Assembly: GCF_004123675.1 (NCBI RefSeq)
Contig: NZ_CP035417.1
Span: 2,471,501-2,535,500, forward strand
Source of the DNA: Leisingera sp. NJS204
Lineage (GTDB): Bacteria > Pseudomonadota > Alphaproteobacteria > Rhodobacterales > Rhodobacteraceae
Direction of reading: 5' to 3'
DNA length: 64,000 bases
Made by a program: the position numbers and the translations under genes
The notes under the pieces: model-generated
Databases searched by the model: none
What the model saw: the letters and a program-made list of their open reading frames with translations, nothing else
Told to the model about the DNA's origin: nothing
Part shown: in pieces, positions 42,201-51,865 of the stretch
Layout: every line of letters starts with the position of its first letter
How positions within the stretch are numbered: position 1 is the first letter of the stretch

Positions 42201-42704
42201 GTGCAGAACGAATTGACCTCGGGGCAGCCGCCTGTTTTCCAGTCCGTCAGAACAGAGGCTGGCAAAGCCCGCGTCAAGGCAGCTGTTGCAGGGTTCCAGG
42301 CCCGTCCCGGCCAGGTGCAGCCGACAGCCGCGGAGCGGATTGCCAGCGTCAAGGCCCGCTATGATGCGCGCGCCATTGCCCCCGGCGACATTGACGAAAT
42401 GTTTGACGCGCTGGTGCAGGCCGGCCATCCGGTGACCTCGCCGATGCTGCTGCTGAATTCGATGGGCAAGCGGTTCCGCAGCCATCTGGCCACCATCACC
42501 GGCAGCGCCTATGACGGCGTCAAGCCGCTGGATCTGATCGGGGTGGCCCAGCTGCAAATCCAGCGCGCCCGCAAACAAGGCGGCAACAGTGCCGGCTGGG
42601 AGACCTTCCTGGCCTTCCTGGCGCCGCAGCCGCAGCCCGGCGGCCAGGCGCCGCTGGACCATATGGCCCGTGTTGCGCAGCAAGCGCAGGCCCGCCCCCA
42701 CTGA
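42201..42704 (+). CDS. Hypothetical protein, 167 aa
   Basis: Starts at GTG 42201 with a GGAGCAGCAAGAA ribosome site. The N-terminal ~40 residues look disordered. The core RIASVKARYDARAIAPGDIDEMFDALVQAGHPVTSPMLLLNSMGKRFRSHLATI is helical and protein-like, and the tail is Pro/Gln-rich. No signal peptide or membrane segment is seen. The 'DIDEMFDALVQAGHP' segment resembles the regulatory or scaffold helices of small cytosolic proteins, but no family is recognised. It stands alone between the fpr terminator and a minus-strand gene. Confidence 0.6.
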   Translation: MQNELTSGQPPVFQSVRTEAGKARVKAAVAGFQARPGQVQPTAAERIASVKARYDARAIAPGDIDEMFDALVQAGHPVTSPMLLLNSMGKRFRSHLATITGSAYDGVKPLDLIGVAQLQIQRARKQGGNSAGWETFLAFLAPQPQPGGQAPLDHMARVAQQAQARPH

Positions 42705-42806
42705 TCCGCGGCAGTCAATTCAGGCCGCAGACGTCCGGCGGCAGGCATGATGCCTGCCGCCGGATGCGTTTTGTGCCTTGCGGCCACACTTAGCTTACGG
42801 CCTGGC

Positions 42807-43409
42807 TCACTCGCTGCCTGCAGTGCTTTCGGTTTCCGCCGAACCGGGTTGGTTCAGCAGTTCCTGTGCGGTGCCGGCTGCATTGTCCAGCGCCTCGGAT
42901 GCGGCGTCCTGGGCAGCCTCAGCCGCGCCGGCAGCGGTCTCTGCCGCGCCGGTGGCAGCCTCGCCCGCCTGATCCACAGCAGAGCCTGCGGCATCCGCAG
43001 CGTCATCCGCAACGCCGGCGGCGGCATCGGTGGCCGCGTCTGTGGTGTCCTGGACGGCATCCGATGCAGCACCCGCCGTGCCCTGGGCCGCATCAACCGC
43101 ATCCCCTGCCGTTTCTGCCGCCGCTTCTGCGGCCTCGCTTACGGTGTCCTGCACCGCATCAACAGCTGCGCCGGCAGCTTCGGCACCGGATTCGATGGCG
43201 CCCTCAACGGCGTCCGCCGCATCTTCCACCGCCTGCTCGGCCGGCGCCGTGCTGTCCTCGTCTGCCGTTTCCGGCGCTGTGCTGCTCTGTTCTTCTTGCA
43301 CGGCCGGCACCTCAGCAGGTGCCGGGTCCTGCGCGTCCTGGCCGTTCAGCAGCACATATCCGCCCACGGCAGCAGCTCCCAGCGCAATCAGGATCAATAA
43401 CTGTTTCAT
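42807..43409 (-). CDS. Membrane-anchored Ala/Asp/Glu-rich repeat protein (LEA-like)
   Basis: A 200-aa protein. Residues 4-20 form a hydrophobic signal anchor (LLILIALGAAAVGGYVL) without a lipobox Cys. The rest is a continuous low-complexity run of degenerate ~11-residue repeats of the form DAAxDAVxDTxxxAA (for example VDAVQDTVSEAAEAAAETAGDAVDAAQGTAG). This is the amphipathic pattern seen in LEA proteins and some apolipoproteins. It is strongly acidic and probably sits in the periplasm as an extended helix. AAGGAGTGTATT precedes the ATG. The open frame continues upstream but lacks protein character there. Confidence 0.7.
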   Translation of the reverse strand: MKQLLILIALGAAAVGGYVLLNGQDAQDPAPAEVPAVQEEQSSTAPETADEDSTAPAEQAVEDAADAVEGAIESGAEAAGAAVDAVQDTVSEAAEAAAETAGDAVDAAQGTAGAASDAVQDTTDAATDAAAGVADDAADAAGSAVDQAGEAATGAAETAAGAAEAAQDAASEALDNAAGTAQELLNQPGSAETESTAGSE

Positions 43410-43776
43410 AATACACTCCTTCCGTTTACCGGCTTGGCCGGCCTGGCCGCGCCATCCGCAGCATCTGCCTGCCAGATGGCGCGCGGCAGCGCAGCACTCA
43501 AGGGGGAAGTTTCCCAAGCCTGCATCACGGGCGGCCAGCTGCCGCCGGCCGGTCCCGCAACTGGCGGAACCCCGCCGCATTCCGGTCTTTTCAGGATGCT
43601 GTCCCGCAGCGCCACGCTGCCGTCCGGCCAGGGTTCGCGCCTGTTTTCGGGGCCATTTGCAATATGCGGCCTTGAAATGCGGCTTTCCTGCCGCCATACC
43701 GCCTATAAGCCTTGAATCACATGCGCGGGGGCAGTAGCGTTCCCGCACTTTTTGCAATGACAGAAGGATCGCAGTC
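43410..43776. other. Intergenic region and infC leader
   Basis: About 365 bp. Near infC a TATAAG (43704-43709) could be a -10 element. It is followed by GCGGG...CCCGC (43726-43746) and ACTTTTTGC, a terminator-like hairpin that would sit in the leader and could act as an attenuator. The rest shows no gene. Confidence 0.35.
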
Positions 43777-44325
43777 ATAGCCCGCAGACCTCATAACGCG
43801 CCGCCGCAACGCGACACCGGCCCGCGCGTCAACGAAAAAATCCGTGCCTCCGAAATCCGCCTGATTGGCGCCGATGGCGATAACGCAGGGGTTGTGACCC
43901 CCGCCAGAGCCATGGAAATGGCCGCCGAGGCCGGATTGGATCTGGTGGAAATCTCGCCCAATGCCAACCCGCCCGTGTGCAAGATCATGGACTTTGGCAA
44001 GTTCAAGTATGAACAGCAGAAACGCGAGAGCGAAGCCCGCAAGAAGCAAAAGATCATCGAGGTCAAAGAGGTCAAGTTCCGTCCCAACACGGACACTCAT
44101 GACTATGATGTGAAGATGCGAAACGTCTACAAGTTCCTGGAAAACGGCGACAAGGTGAAAGTCACCCTGCGTTTCCGGGGCCGCGAGATGGCGCACCAGA
44201 ACCTGGGCCGCGAGCTTTTGGAACGGGTTGCGGAAGACATCAAGGAATTGGGCAAGGTCGAGAACATGCCCAAGATGGAAGGCCGTCAGATGATCATGAT
44301 GATCGGCCCGCTGCCGAACAAGTAA
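43777..44325 (+). CDS. infC: Translation initiation factor IF-3, AUA start
   Basis: A 182-aa protein that binds the 30S subunit and proofreads the start codon. The N-domain is [66 protein letters not shown]; the C-domain is [45 protein letters not shown]. The first in-frame ATG/GTG (43894) would delete half the N-domain. The only fitting start is ATA at 43777 ([10 protein letters not shown]), nine bases after AGAAGG. Non-AUG starts are known for infC in E. coli (AUU), where IF-3 represses itself by rejecting them. The start call is inferred, the gene certain. Confidence 0.93.
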   Translation: MARRPHNAPPQRDTGPRVNEKIRASEIRLIGADGDNAGVVTPARAMEMAAEAGLDLVEISPNANPPVCKIMDFGKFKYEQQKRESEARKKQKIIEVKEVKFRPNTDTHDYDVKMRNVYKFLENGDKVKVTLRFRGREMAHQNLGRELLERVAEDIKELGKVENMPKMEGRQMIMMIGPLPNK

Positions 44326-44351
44326 TCCGGCCGCCTTCAAGACAGGTATCC

Positions 44352-44384
44352 AGCCCCGCAGTGCCGCTGCGGGGCTTTTCTTTT
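44352..44384 (+). terminator. Terminator after infC
   Basis: AGCCCCGCAG-tgccg-CTGCGGGGCT, a perfect 10-bp stem, followed by TTTCTTTT. Confidence 0.9.
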
Positions 44385-44459
44385 GCCAAAGCCATCGCAG
44401 TTAGCGCTGCCTTAACGCCTGCCCGGTAGAAGGGTCTGCATGGTCACTAAGGTGCAGGC

Positions 44460-45098
44460 ATGAAAAGTTTATCCGACGTACAGAACACCGCTTTCATGGC
44501 CGTCGGCCCCAGCCGGATCGCCGCGCTGTCGCTGCTGGCCCTGGCCCAGGATCCGAAAGGCACGGATGCCGGCAGCGCCACGGACGTTCTGACCTTGTCG
44601 GTACAGCGCATTGCGGCGGCCCATGCGATGCTCAGCAGCGGCCTGGACAGCCTGTTGCAGGAGTGCAGCTACAGCCTGCCCAAGGATCTGGAAGCCAAAC
44701 GCCAAGCCTGCCTGGACGTGCTCGGCCCCCTGCACAGCGCCACCTCCCGGCCCGAGGGCGGCCCGCTGGAAAATGTGCGCCGGATCCCGGACCTTGCGGG
44801 CCTCTGCCTTTACCGGCTGGAACCAGCTGTCTCCGGCTTTCTCAGCCAGATGGTCCAGACCTTATGCGACGCCCAGAAGATGCGCGAAGAAGAGCGCGAG
44901 CAGAACATGCGCACAACCATCGCCAATGCCGAAGGGGTCGGCCGCAACATCAAGTTCATCTCCTTCAACGCCTCGATCGAGGCGGCGCGGATCGGCGATA
45001 TGGGCAAGGGGTTTGCGGTGATCGCAACCGAAATCCGCGAATTGTCAGGCAAGACCCAGACATTGCTGGAGGAAATCTCCGGCTACCTGCGGCACTAG
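44460..45098 (+). CDS. Small soluble protein with a methyl-accepting chemotaxis signalling tip
   Basis: A 212-aa protein. Residues ~150-210 (NMRTTIANAEGVGRNIKFISFNASIEAARIGDMGKGFAVIATEIRELSGKTQTLLEEI) match the hairpin tip of MCP signalling domains, the part that binds CheA and CheW. The N-terminal ~140 residues are helical with two or three Cys and no membrane segment or HAMP domain. The long MCP coiled coil is missing, so this is a miniature cytoplasmic receptor or adaptor. The ATG directly follows the infC terminator region; a weak AAGGTGCAGGC site precedes it. The function is not known. Confidence 0.78.
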   Translation: MKSLSDVQNTAFMAVGPSRIAALSLLALAQDPKGTDAGSATDVLTLSVQRIAAAHAMLSSGLDSLLQECSYSLPKDLEAKRQACLDVLGPLHSATSRPEGGPLENVRRIPDLAGLCLYRLEPAVSGFLSQMVQTLCDAQKMREEEREQNMRTTIANAEGVGRNIKFISFNASIEAARIGDMGKGFAVIATEIRELSGKTQTLLEEISGYLRH

Positions 45099-45110
45099 CC
45101 GCCGCATTCG

Positions 45111-45136
45111 GCAGGCACCGGCATCCCGGTGCCTGC
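45111..45136. terminator. Bidirectional terminator between the MCP-like gene and coxM
   Basis: GCAGGCACCGG-catc-CCGGTGCCTGC, a perfect 11-bp stem, followed by TTTG on the plus strand and positioned between converging genes. Confidence 0.72.
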
Positions 45137-45149
45137 TTTGTTCAAACCA

Positions 45150-45938
45150 TCAAGCAGCCGCCGCCACGGCGCGTTTGGCCATCACCCCGACCAGATGGGC
45201 GCGATAGGCTTTGGAGCCATGCAGATCCGCCATCATGCCGCCGGCATCCACGCTGAGGCCAGCAAGCGCCTCCGGCGCAAAATCCGCATCCAGCGCGGCT
45301 TCGGCCTCACTCCAGCGGAACACGCCCTCCTCTGAGGCGCCGGTCACCGCCACCCGTGCGCCCGCCGCATATTTCGCCGCAAACACCCCGACCAAGGCAA
45401 AGCGCGAGGCCGGCTGCAGGAACTTCTGGTAACTGGCCTTCTGCGGCACCGGAAAGCGTACCGCGGTGATGATCTCACCGTCTTCCAAAGCGGTCTCAAA
45501 CAGCCCGCGAAAATAGTCATCCGCGGTGATCTCGCGCCGGTTGGTCATAATCGTTGCACCGCTGCCCAGCGCCGCCGCCGGATAACAGGCTGCGGGGTCG
45601 TTGTTGGCCAATGAGCCGCCGATGGTGCCGCGGTTCCGGACTGCCGGATCGCCGATTTGGCCCGCCAATGCCGCCAATGCCGGATAGGCATCTGCCGCAG
45701 TTTCAGCCACCTCCGCATGGGTGGTGGCGCCACCGATGCTCAGCACCCCGTCACCGCCGCTGACGCCCTTCATTCCCTCAATGCCCGCCAGGCTCACCAG
45801 TTTCGACGGCATCGCCAGCCGCTGTTTCAGCGTCGGGATCAGCGTCTGCCCGCCGCCCAGCGCCTGCGCGTCCTCATCCGCCAGCGCCGCCACCGCTTCA
45901 GCTATGGTCGCGGGTTTCTCGAACTCGAATTCATACAT
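45150..45938 (-). CDS. coxM: CO dehydrogenase-type medium (FAD) subunit
   Basis: A 262-aa FAD-binding protein of the xanthine oxidase family. MYEFEFEKPATIAEAVAAL opens the domain. ALGGGQTLIPTLKQRLAMP and TIGGSLANNDPAACYPAA are the two FAD motifs; RGTIGGSLANNDPA is the CoxM form of the second. It passes electrons from the Fe-S subunit to an acceptor. The ATG at 45938 has AAAGGATACG before it. Last gene of coxSLM, separated from coxL by 87 bp that contain a dispersed repeat. Confidence 0.93.
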   Translation of the reverse strand: MYEFEFEKPATIAEAVAALADEDAQALGGGQTLIPTLKQRLAMPSKLVSLAGIEGMKGVSGGDGVLSIGGATTHAEVAETAADAYPALAALAGQIGDPAVRNRGTIGGSLANNDPAACYPAAALGSGATIMTNRREITADDYFRGLFETALEDGEIITAVRFPVPQKASYQKFLQPASRFALVGVFAAKYAAGARVAVTGASEEGVFRWSEAEAALDADFAPEALAGLSVDAGGMMADLHGSKAYRAHLVGVMAKRAVAAAA

Positions 45939-45972
45939 TTCGTATCCTTTCTGAAAACCGGCCCGCCGGCTT

Positions 45973-46020
45973 TCATCTTTCCGAAAAATACTCCGGGGGT
46001 ATGGGGGCAGCGCCCCCATG
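45973..46020 (-). repeat. Dispersed intergenic repeat, copy D
   Basis: Read on the minus strand: CATGGGGGCGCTGCCCCCAT, then ACCCCCGGAGTATTTTTCGG, then AAAGATGAAA. It has a perfect GGGGGC/GCCCCC palindrome at one end. It lies between coxL and coxM within their presumed operon. Confidence 0.8.
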
Positions 46021-46025
46021 AACCC

Positions 46026-48395
46026 TTACCCGTTCATCGCCGCCCAGACCCGCGAGGGCGACAGCGGCATGTCGATATGGGTGACATTCTTGCCTGCCGA
46101 CTGCAGTGCATCGACCACCGCGTTGACAACCGCAGGCGGCGAGCCGATGGCACCGGCCTCACCGCAGCCCTTCACGCCCAATGGATTGTGGGTGCAGGGC
46201 GTCTGGCAGGAATGGTCCACCTGGTAGAACGGCACGTCATCAGCCCTGGGCATCGCGTAATCCATAAAGGACGCCGACAGCAACTGCCCGTCTTCGTCAT
46301 AGGCAGCGTTTTCCAGCAAGGCCTGGCCAATACCCTGCCCCAGCCCGCCGTGGACTTGGCCGTCAACGATCATCGGGTTGATAATATTGCCAAAATCATC
46401 CGCCGCCGCAAAGCTTTGGATCGTCACCTTGCCGGTGTCGGGATCCACTTCCACCTCGCAGGCGTAGGCGCCGGCCGGATAGGTGAAGTTCGCGGGGTCG
46501 TAAAATGCGGTCTCCTCCAGCCCTGGCTCCAGTTCCTCTAACGGGTAGTTGTGCGGCACGTAAGCGGTCAGGGTCACGTCGCCCCAGGCCACTGATTTAT
46601 CAGTGCCCGCAACAGTGAACTGGCCGTCCTTCAGCTCGATATCGGCATCAGATGCCTCCATCAGATGGGCAGCGATCTTCTTGGCCTTGCTGATGATCTT
46701 CTCGGTCGCCCGCACCATGGCCGAGCCGCAGACCGCAATCGAGCGCGAGCCATAGGTGCCCATGCCGAACGGCACCCTGCCAGTGTCGCCATGCACGATG
46801 TCGATCATGCTTTCATCGATGCCGATCATCTCGGCCACCACCTGCGGAAAGGACGTCTCATGCCCCTGCCCGTGGGAGTGCGCGCCGACAAAGACGCTGA
46901 TGGTCCCGGTCGCATTCACCCGCACGGTGGCGGCGTCATACAGACCCGCCCGCGCGCCCAGCATGCCAACGATGTTCGAGGGTGCGATGCCGCAGGCCTC
47001 AATGTAGCAGTTCACACCAAAGCCGCGCAACTTGCCCTTGGCTTCGCTCGCCGCACGGCGGGCAGCAAAGCCTGCCACATCGGCGACCTGTTCCAGCTTA
47101 TCCATGGTCGCAACGTAGTCGCCGGTGTCATAGGTCAGCGCCACCGGGGTTTCATAGGGGAACTCGGTGATGAAGTTCTGACGCCGCAGGGCAATCGGAT
47201 CGGCGCCCAGCTCCCGCGCGGCCTTGTCGATAATACGCTCCAGCTGATAGGTCGCCTCGGGCCGGCCAGCACCGCGGTAGGCATCCACCGGCACTGTGTT
47301 GGTGAAGACGGATTTCACGTTCACCTGCACCACCGGCGTCTTGTAGTTGCCCGCCATCAGGGTGCCGTGCAGGTAGCTGGGCACCGAGGTTGAGAAGGTC
47401 GACAGGTAGGCGCCCATATTGGCCATCGTATTGGTGCGCAGCGCGGTAAAATTATTATCCGCATCCAGCGCCAATTCGATCTTGGTCACATGGTCGCGGC
47501 CATGGGCGTCCGAGATGAACGCTTCGGACCGGGTCGAGGTCCATTTCACCGCCCGCCCGCAGGCCTTGGCCGCATGGGTGCAAAAGGCCTCTTCGGCATA
47601 GTGAAAAATCTTGGAGCCGAAGCCGCCGCCGACATCCGGGGCCACCACGCGGACCTTGTGCTCCGGCAGGCCCAGCACAAAGGCGCACATCAAAAGCCGG
47701 ATCACATGCGGGTTCTGACTGGTGGTGTGCAGCGTGTATTCATCGGTGCCGCGGGCGTATTCTCCGATTGCCACACGCGGCTCCATCGGGTTGGCGACCA
47801 GACGGTTGTTGATCAGCTCCAGCGTCGTCACATGCGCGGCGCTGTCAAAGGCTGCCTGCACAGCGTCGTCATCAGGATTGCCAAACACCCAGTCATAACA
47901 GAGATTTGAGGTAAGATCCTCATGCACCTTGGTGCTGCCGTCCGCCAATGCGCCAGCCATATTCACAACTGCGGGCTTGTCGCTGAGGTCCAGCTCAATC
48001 GCCTCTGCCGCATCGCGGGCCTGCTCGACTGTGTCGGCGACCACGGCGGCGACGATCTCGCCCACGTGGCGGATGGTGCCGTCGGCGATGATCGGGTGGC
48101 GCGGCTCCTGCTGCGGGTTGCCGTGGCGGTCGGTCACGCCCCAGCCGCAGGGGATGCCGCCAACCTCGGTGAAATCGGCGCCGGTGAAGATTTTCACCAC
48201 GCCGGGCATCGCCTCGGCGGCGCTGGTGTCGATCGAATTGATGGCCGCATGGGCCACATCGGCGCGCAGGAAATGCACATGGGCCTGACCGTGCACGTTG
48301 ATGTCATCGGTATAGTTTCCGGCTCCTGTCAGGAACCGCACGTCCTCGCGCCGCTTGGGGCTGGCGCCGATGCCGCTGTCATTGTCCTTGGGCAT
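46026..48395 (-). CDS. coxL: CO dehydrogenase-type large (molybdopterin) subunit, form II
   Basis: A 789-aa molybdenum hydroxylase subunit. [21 protein letters not shown] opens it. The active-site loop [10 protein letters not shown] (372-381) is the form II signature; true CO dehydrogenases (form I) have AYxCSFR with the Cu-binding Cys, which is absent here. The C-terminal [13 protein letters not shown] carries the catalytic Glu. Form II enzymes have doubtful CO activity and may oxidise other small molecules such as aldehydes or heterocycles. The ATG at 48395 ([18 protein letters not shown]) follows GGAGGAAGATCCAG. It partners with CoxS and CoxM. Confidence 0.94.
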   Translation of the reverse strand: MPKDNDSGIGASPKRREDVRFLTGAGNYTDDINVHGQAHVHFLRADVAHAAINSIDTSAAEAMPGVVKIFTGADFTEVGGIPCGWGVTDRHGNPQQEPRHPIIADGTIRHVGEIVAAVVADTVEQARDAAEAIELDLSDKPAVVNMAGALADGSTKVHEDLTSNLCYDWVFGNPDDDAVQAAFDSAAHVTTLELINNRLVANPMEPRVAIGEYARGTDEYTLHTTSQNPHVIRLLMCAFVLGLPEHKVRVVAPDVGGGFGSKIFHYAEEAFCTHAAKACGRAVKWTSTRSEAFISDAHGRDHVTKIELALDADNNFTALRTNTMANMGAYLSTFSTSVPSYLHGTLMAGNYKTPVVQVNVKSVFTNTVPVDAYRGAGRPEATYQLERIIDKAARELGADPIALRRQNFITEFPYETPVALTYDTGDYVATMDKLEQVADVAGFAARRAASEAKGKLRGFGVNCYIEACGIAPSNIVGMLGARAGLYDAATVRVNATGTISVFVGAHSHGQGHETSFPQVVAEMIGIDESMIDIVHGDTGRVPFGMGTYGSRSIAVCGSAMVRATEKIISKAKKIAAHLMEASDADIELKDGQFTVAGTDKSVAWGDVTLTAYVPHNYPLEELEPGLEETAFYDPANFTYPAGAYACEVEVDPDTGKVTIQSFAAADDFGNIINPMIVDGQVHGGLGQGIGQALLENAAYDEDGQLLSASFMDYAMPRADDVPFYQVDHSCQTPCTHNPLGVKGCGEAGAIGSPPAVVNAVVDALQSAGKNVTHIDMPLSPSRVWAAMNG

Positions 48396-48497
48396 GTCTG
48401 GATCTTCCTCCCTGGAGGGTGCTGCCGTGGCGCACCTCTTGGTAATCACTCCTTGTTCAACTCAGGCCGCTCCCTGTCGGCCTGGGGTCGTCATCTG

Positions 48498-48983
<486 letters not shown>

Positions 48984-49147
48984 AGTACCCTCCCTTTAGC
49001 TTGTTTTTGTCTGGCTGGGGGGAGTTAACCACGGCGGCAGCGATCCGCGAAGTGTTTTCAGGGCGGTGCCGGCGGTAAAATTCGCGTCAGAGGGGCCTGC
49101 CTAGGGTTGTGACCTTGCGTCACAAATCACGTGCCGCAGCGCCGCAT
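48984..49147. other. Gap between the molybdopterin-binding gene and coxS
   Basis: 164 bp that may hold the coxSLM promoter (TTGCGTCACAAATCACGTGC near 49114 is suggestive only). Confidence 0.3.
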
Positions 49148-50149
49148 TCAACCTTCTGCATCGCGGCGCGGCATCGGGCGGGTGGGGATTTCCTTCAGCA
49201 GGCCGCCGACGCCCATCGCGGCAATATCGGCAGAGGTGACCGGAAGGCCGCAAATCACCCGCTCCAGCACCCAATCGGCGCCGTTGAGCGCCGGAGAGCG
49301 CGCGCAGCCCGGCAGGCCAATGACAGGCCTGTCCTGAAAGATGCCCAGAAACAACAGGTTGCCGGGATCGACCGGCATCCCGAACCGGGTGACGCTGCCG
49401 CCTGCTTTGCGCAAAGCCTCAGGTGCGACATCGTGGGTGTCAGAGGTCGCCGAGCCGGTCAGCACCAGCACCAGCTGCCCCGGTGCCCGGGTGATGGCCT
49501 CTGCCAGCGCGTCCTCTCGGTGCGGCACCACAATGCGCGGCGACAGGGGGATGCCCATCCGGTGCAGGCGCCCGGCCATCGCAGCGCGGCCTTTGTCCGG
49601 CGGCGTCTCGTCACTCACCTGCGTTTCAATCAGCGTGGCGGAGGAGAATACCGGCGGCAGCACCCGGATCGCATCCCCTGCGCCTTCGCTGGCGCGGCGG
49701 ATGGCGTCGGCGGCGACGCCATAGGAGATGATCTTGATTGTGGCCAGCATCCCGTCCGCATCGGCGCGGTGATAATCCGGCACTGTGGCAACGGTGATCA
49801 TCGGGTCCGCCGCATTGACGGCCTCCAGCTTGGCCCGGTCCAGCCGCACCAGACCAGAGCGGTCGGCATAGAGGTTCACCCGGCCCGTACCTGCACCGGA
49901 AATGCGAACGCCCTGCGCCGACGGGTCCGGTACCAGCGCATGTCCAAGCGCTGCTGCGGCGGCGTCCTCGTGCAGATCAGCTGGGTCGAGCCGGGCGACA
50001 GTCAGGGTTTCATGCCCCGCTGCGGCGAGGTCCTGGAGGTCATCTGCAGTCAGCACCGTGCCCTTGGCCACCTTGCAGGAGGCACCGCGCAGCGAATGCG
50101 CGAGGATGGCGCCCTTGGCCTGATGCAGCGGGACGGGTCCGAACCTCAT
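49148..50149 (-). CDS. Molybdopterin-binding protein of the cox cluster
   Basis: A 333-aa protein. Its last ~170 residues have the MoaB/Mog-type MoCF_biosynth fold (SSATLIETQVSDETPPDKGRAAMAGRLHRMGIPL, LVLVLTGSATSDTHDVAPEALRKAGG, PVIGLPGCARSPALNGADWVL). The N-terminal part (VPLHQAKGAILAHSLRG...GTVLTADDLQDLAAAGHETLTVARL) resembles the MoeA linker. It probably helps finish or insert the molybdenum cofactor into CoxL. Its ATG overlaps the coxI stop (ATGA), so the two are coupled. Confidence 0.85.
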   Translation of the reverse strand: MRFGPVPLHQAKGAILAHSLRGASCKVAKGTVLTADDLQDLAAAGHETLTVARLDPADLHEDAAAAALGHALVPDPSAQGVRISGAGTGRVNLYADRSGLVRLDRAKLEAVNAADPMITVATVPDYHRADADGMLATIKIISYGVAADAIRRASEGAGDAIRVLPPVFSSATLIETQVSDETPPDKGRAAMAGRLHRMGIPLSPRIVVPHREDALAEAITRAPGQLVLVLTGSATSDTHDVAPEALRKAGGSVTRFGMPVDPGNLLFLGIFQDRPVIGLPGCARSPALNGADWVLERVICGLPVTSADIAAMGVGGLLKEIPTRPMPRRDAEG

Positions 50150-51126
50150 GGCTGCTTGCCGCGCAGCACGGCAGTCATTTCGGCCAGAATGGACACGGCG
50201 ATTTCCGCAGGGCCGGCGGCGCCGATATCAAGGCCGATAGGGCCGTGGATGCGGTTGATTTGGGTTTCGCTGAAGCCGGCGCCCTGCATCCGCGCCACCC
50301 GGGCGGCTTGTGTTTTCTTCGATCCCAGCGCGCCGATGTAGAACACATCTGCCTTCAGGGCCGCTTGCAGCGCCGGATCGTCCAATTTCGGATCATGGGT
50401 CAGCAGCACCAGCGCGGTGCGGCTGTCGAGACCGAGCTTTGCCAGCGCCTCGTCCGGCCAGTCGTCCATCAGCATCTCGCCGGGGAAGCGTTCCGGCGAG
50501 GCAAAGGCGGCGCGCGGGTCGATGATCACCACGTCATACCCCGCGATCCGCGCCATCGGCACCAGCGCCTGGGTGATGTGGACCGCGCCGACGCAGACCA
50601 GACGCAGCGGCGGGTTGTGAACGGCCACAAAGGTTTCGCCGTCGTCTTCCAGGCCTGAGCGGTCCAGGCGCATCCGGTCGGGGTATCCCTCGCGGACCAG
50701 GCGGCGGGCGCCGGTGGCAAGGTTCACCTCATAGGCCACGGGCGTGCGGTTGGCGCGGGCCTCTGCCAGTTCTTGCAGCAGGTCCGCGGGCAGCGCCGAG
50801 CCGGCCGGCTCCACCAGCACCTTGATGGTGCCGCCGCAGGCCAGGCCGACGGCAAAGGCGTCCGCGTCGCTGACGCCGAATTCCAGCAAGCGGTGGCGGC
50901 CGTCCTGCAGTGCGTCAAGTGCTTCGGCCACCACGGCGCCCTCGACGCAGCCGCCGGAGACGGAGCCTTCGATCTTGCCATCCCCTGAGACCGCCAGCTG
51001 CGAACCGGTGCGGCGCGGGGCGGATCCCCAGGTCTGCACCACGGTGGCCAGCGCCGCGCCTGAACCGGAACGGTGCCATTCCAGGGCTGTCTCAGGCGCG
51101 TTCTCAAACGGGTTTGCGGTATGCAT
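50146..51126 (-). CDS. coxI: XdhC/CoxI-family molybdenum-cofactor maturation protein
   Basis: A 326-aa protein. The N-terminal XdhC_CoxI domain has ATVVQTWGSAPRRTGSQLAVSGDGKIEGSVSGGCVEGAVV. The C-terminal Rossmann domain has LRLVCVGAVHITQALVPMARIAGYDVVIIDPRAAFASPERFPG and FYIGALGSKKTQAARVARM. It binds Moco and aids its sulfuration and insertion into the large subunit. The long open frame above 51126 runs into the yeeE terminator and is not coding; the ATG at 51126 sits after GGGAGGACGCCGC. Confidence 0.92.
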   Translation of the reverse strand: MHTANPFENAPETALEWHRSGSGAALATVVQTWGSAPRRTGSQLAVSGDGKIEGSVSGGCVEGAVVAEALDALQDGRHRLLEFGVSDADAFAVGLACGGTIKVLVEPAGSALPADLLQELAEARANRTPVAYEVNLATGARRLVREGYPDRMRLDRSGLEDDGETFVAVHNPPLRLVCVGAVHITQALVPMARIAGYDVVIIDPRAAFASPERFPGEMLMDDWPDEALAKLGLDSRTALVLLTHDPKLDDPALQAALKADVFYIGALGSKKTQAARVARMQGAGFSETQINRIHGPIGLDIGAAGPAEIAVSILAEMTAVLRGKQP

Positions 51127-51220
51127 GCGGCGTCCTCCCCGCCGGTTTGCCCGGCTTTGAACCTCAAAGGTCGGGGTTCGTTGGCTTGGATTCAAGCGGG
51201 AAGTTGCGGCGTCCAAACAG

Positions 51221-51246
51221 AAAACGCCCGCCGGGCCAGGCGGGCG
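51221..51246 (-). terminator. Terminator of the yeeE pair
   Basis: On the minus strand CGCCCGC-ctggcccg-GCGGGCG followed by TTTTC. It separates the sulfur-permease pair from coxI, so the two permease genes are their own unit. Confidence 0.82.
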
Positions 51247-51271
51247 CTTGGGGTTTGCTTGGGTGCGGTGG

Positions 51272-51862
51272 TTATTCCGCCGGCTGCAGTTCAGCCTTTT
51301 GCGGCACCAGCCGCTGCGGCAGGGCAAAGGCCAGTGCGATGAAACCAAGGCCCAGAAGGATGCCCAGCAGATTGCCGGGCAGCGCGGTCAACCCTTCGTA
51401 TTTGGCGCCTGGAACGGTGCCGAGGGTGACCTTGCCGCCCGCGATGCTGTCCAGCAGGCCGCTGGCCTTCCACGACGGGTAGGTCGCCATATAGGCAGCC
51501 GCGCCCAAGAGCCCGCCCGCGATGAAGAACAGCGCGTCCTTGCGGCCCGAAGCGGCGGCGACAACGCCGGTGCCAGGGCAATAGCCCGACAACGCCCAGC
51601 CGGCACCCAGCATCAGCCCGCCGACGAAAACGCCGGCATAGGCGGTCTTCACAGACATATGGCCGACATCGACAAGCCCCGCCATCTGGCCGCCGAACAT
51701 CAGAACCGATCCGGTGCCGATTGCCAGCAGGATGGCTTTGGCGAGGTTCAGATTGGTAAGGTTCAGCATCTTGCCGATAAAGCCGGGGTTCGACGCCCCG
51801 ATCCGGTCCAGCACCGCACCAAAGGCGGCGCCGGTTACAATTGCCAATAAGATGGTTGTCAT
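51272..51862 (-). CDS. YeeE/YedE-family sulfur transport permease, second half
   Basis: A 196-aa membrane protein with about five helices. AGWALSGYCPGTGVVAAASGRKDALFFIAGGLLGAAAYM has the conserved Cys in the GxCPGT motif of the DUF395/TsuA family, which moves thiosulfate or other reduced sulfur through a Cys relay. MTTILLAIVTGAAFGAVLDRIGASNP is the usual N-terminus. It starts 3 bp after the first-half gene; the two halves probably form one transporter (PmpA/PmpB-like). Confidence 0.9.
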   Translation of the reverse strand: MTTILLAIVTGAAFGAVLDRIGASNPGFIGKMLNLTNLNLAKAILLAIGTGSVLMFGGQMAGLVDVGHMSVKTAYAGVFVGGLMLGAGWALSGYCPGTGVVAAASGRKDALFFIAGGLLGAAAYMATYPSWKASGLLDSIAGGKVTLGTVPGAKYEGLTALPGNLLGILLGLGFIALAFALPQRLVPQKAELQPAE

Positions 51863-51865
51863 GGC

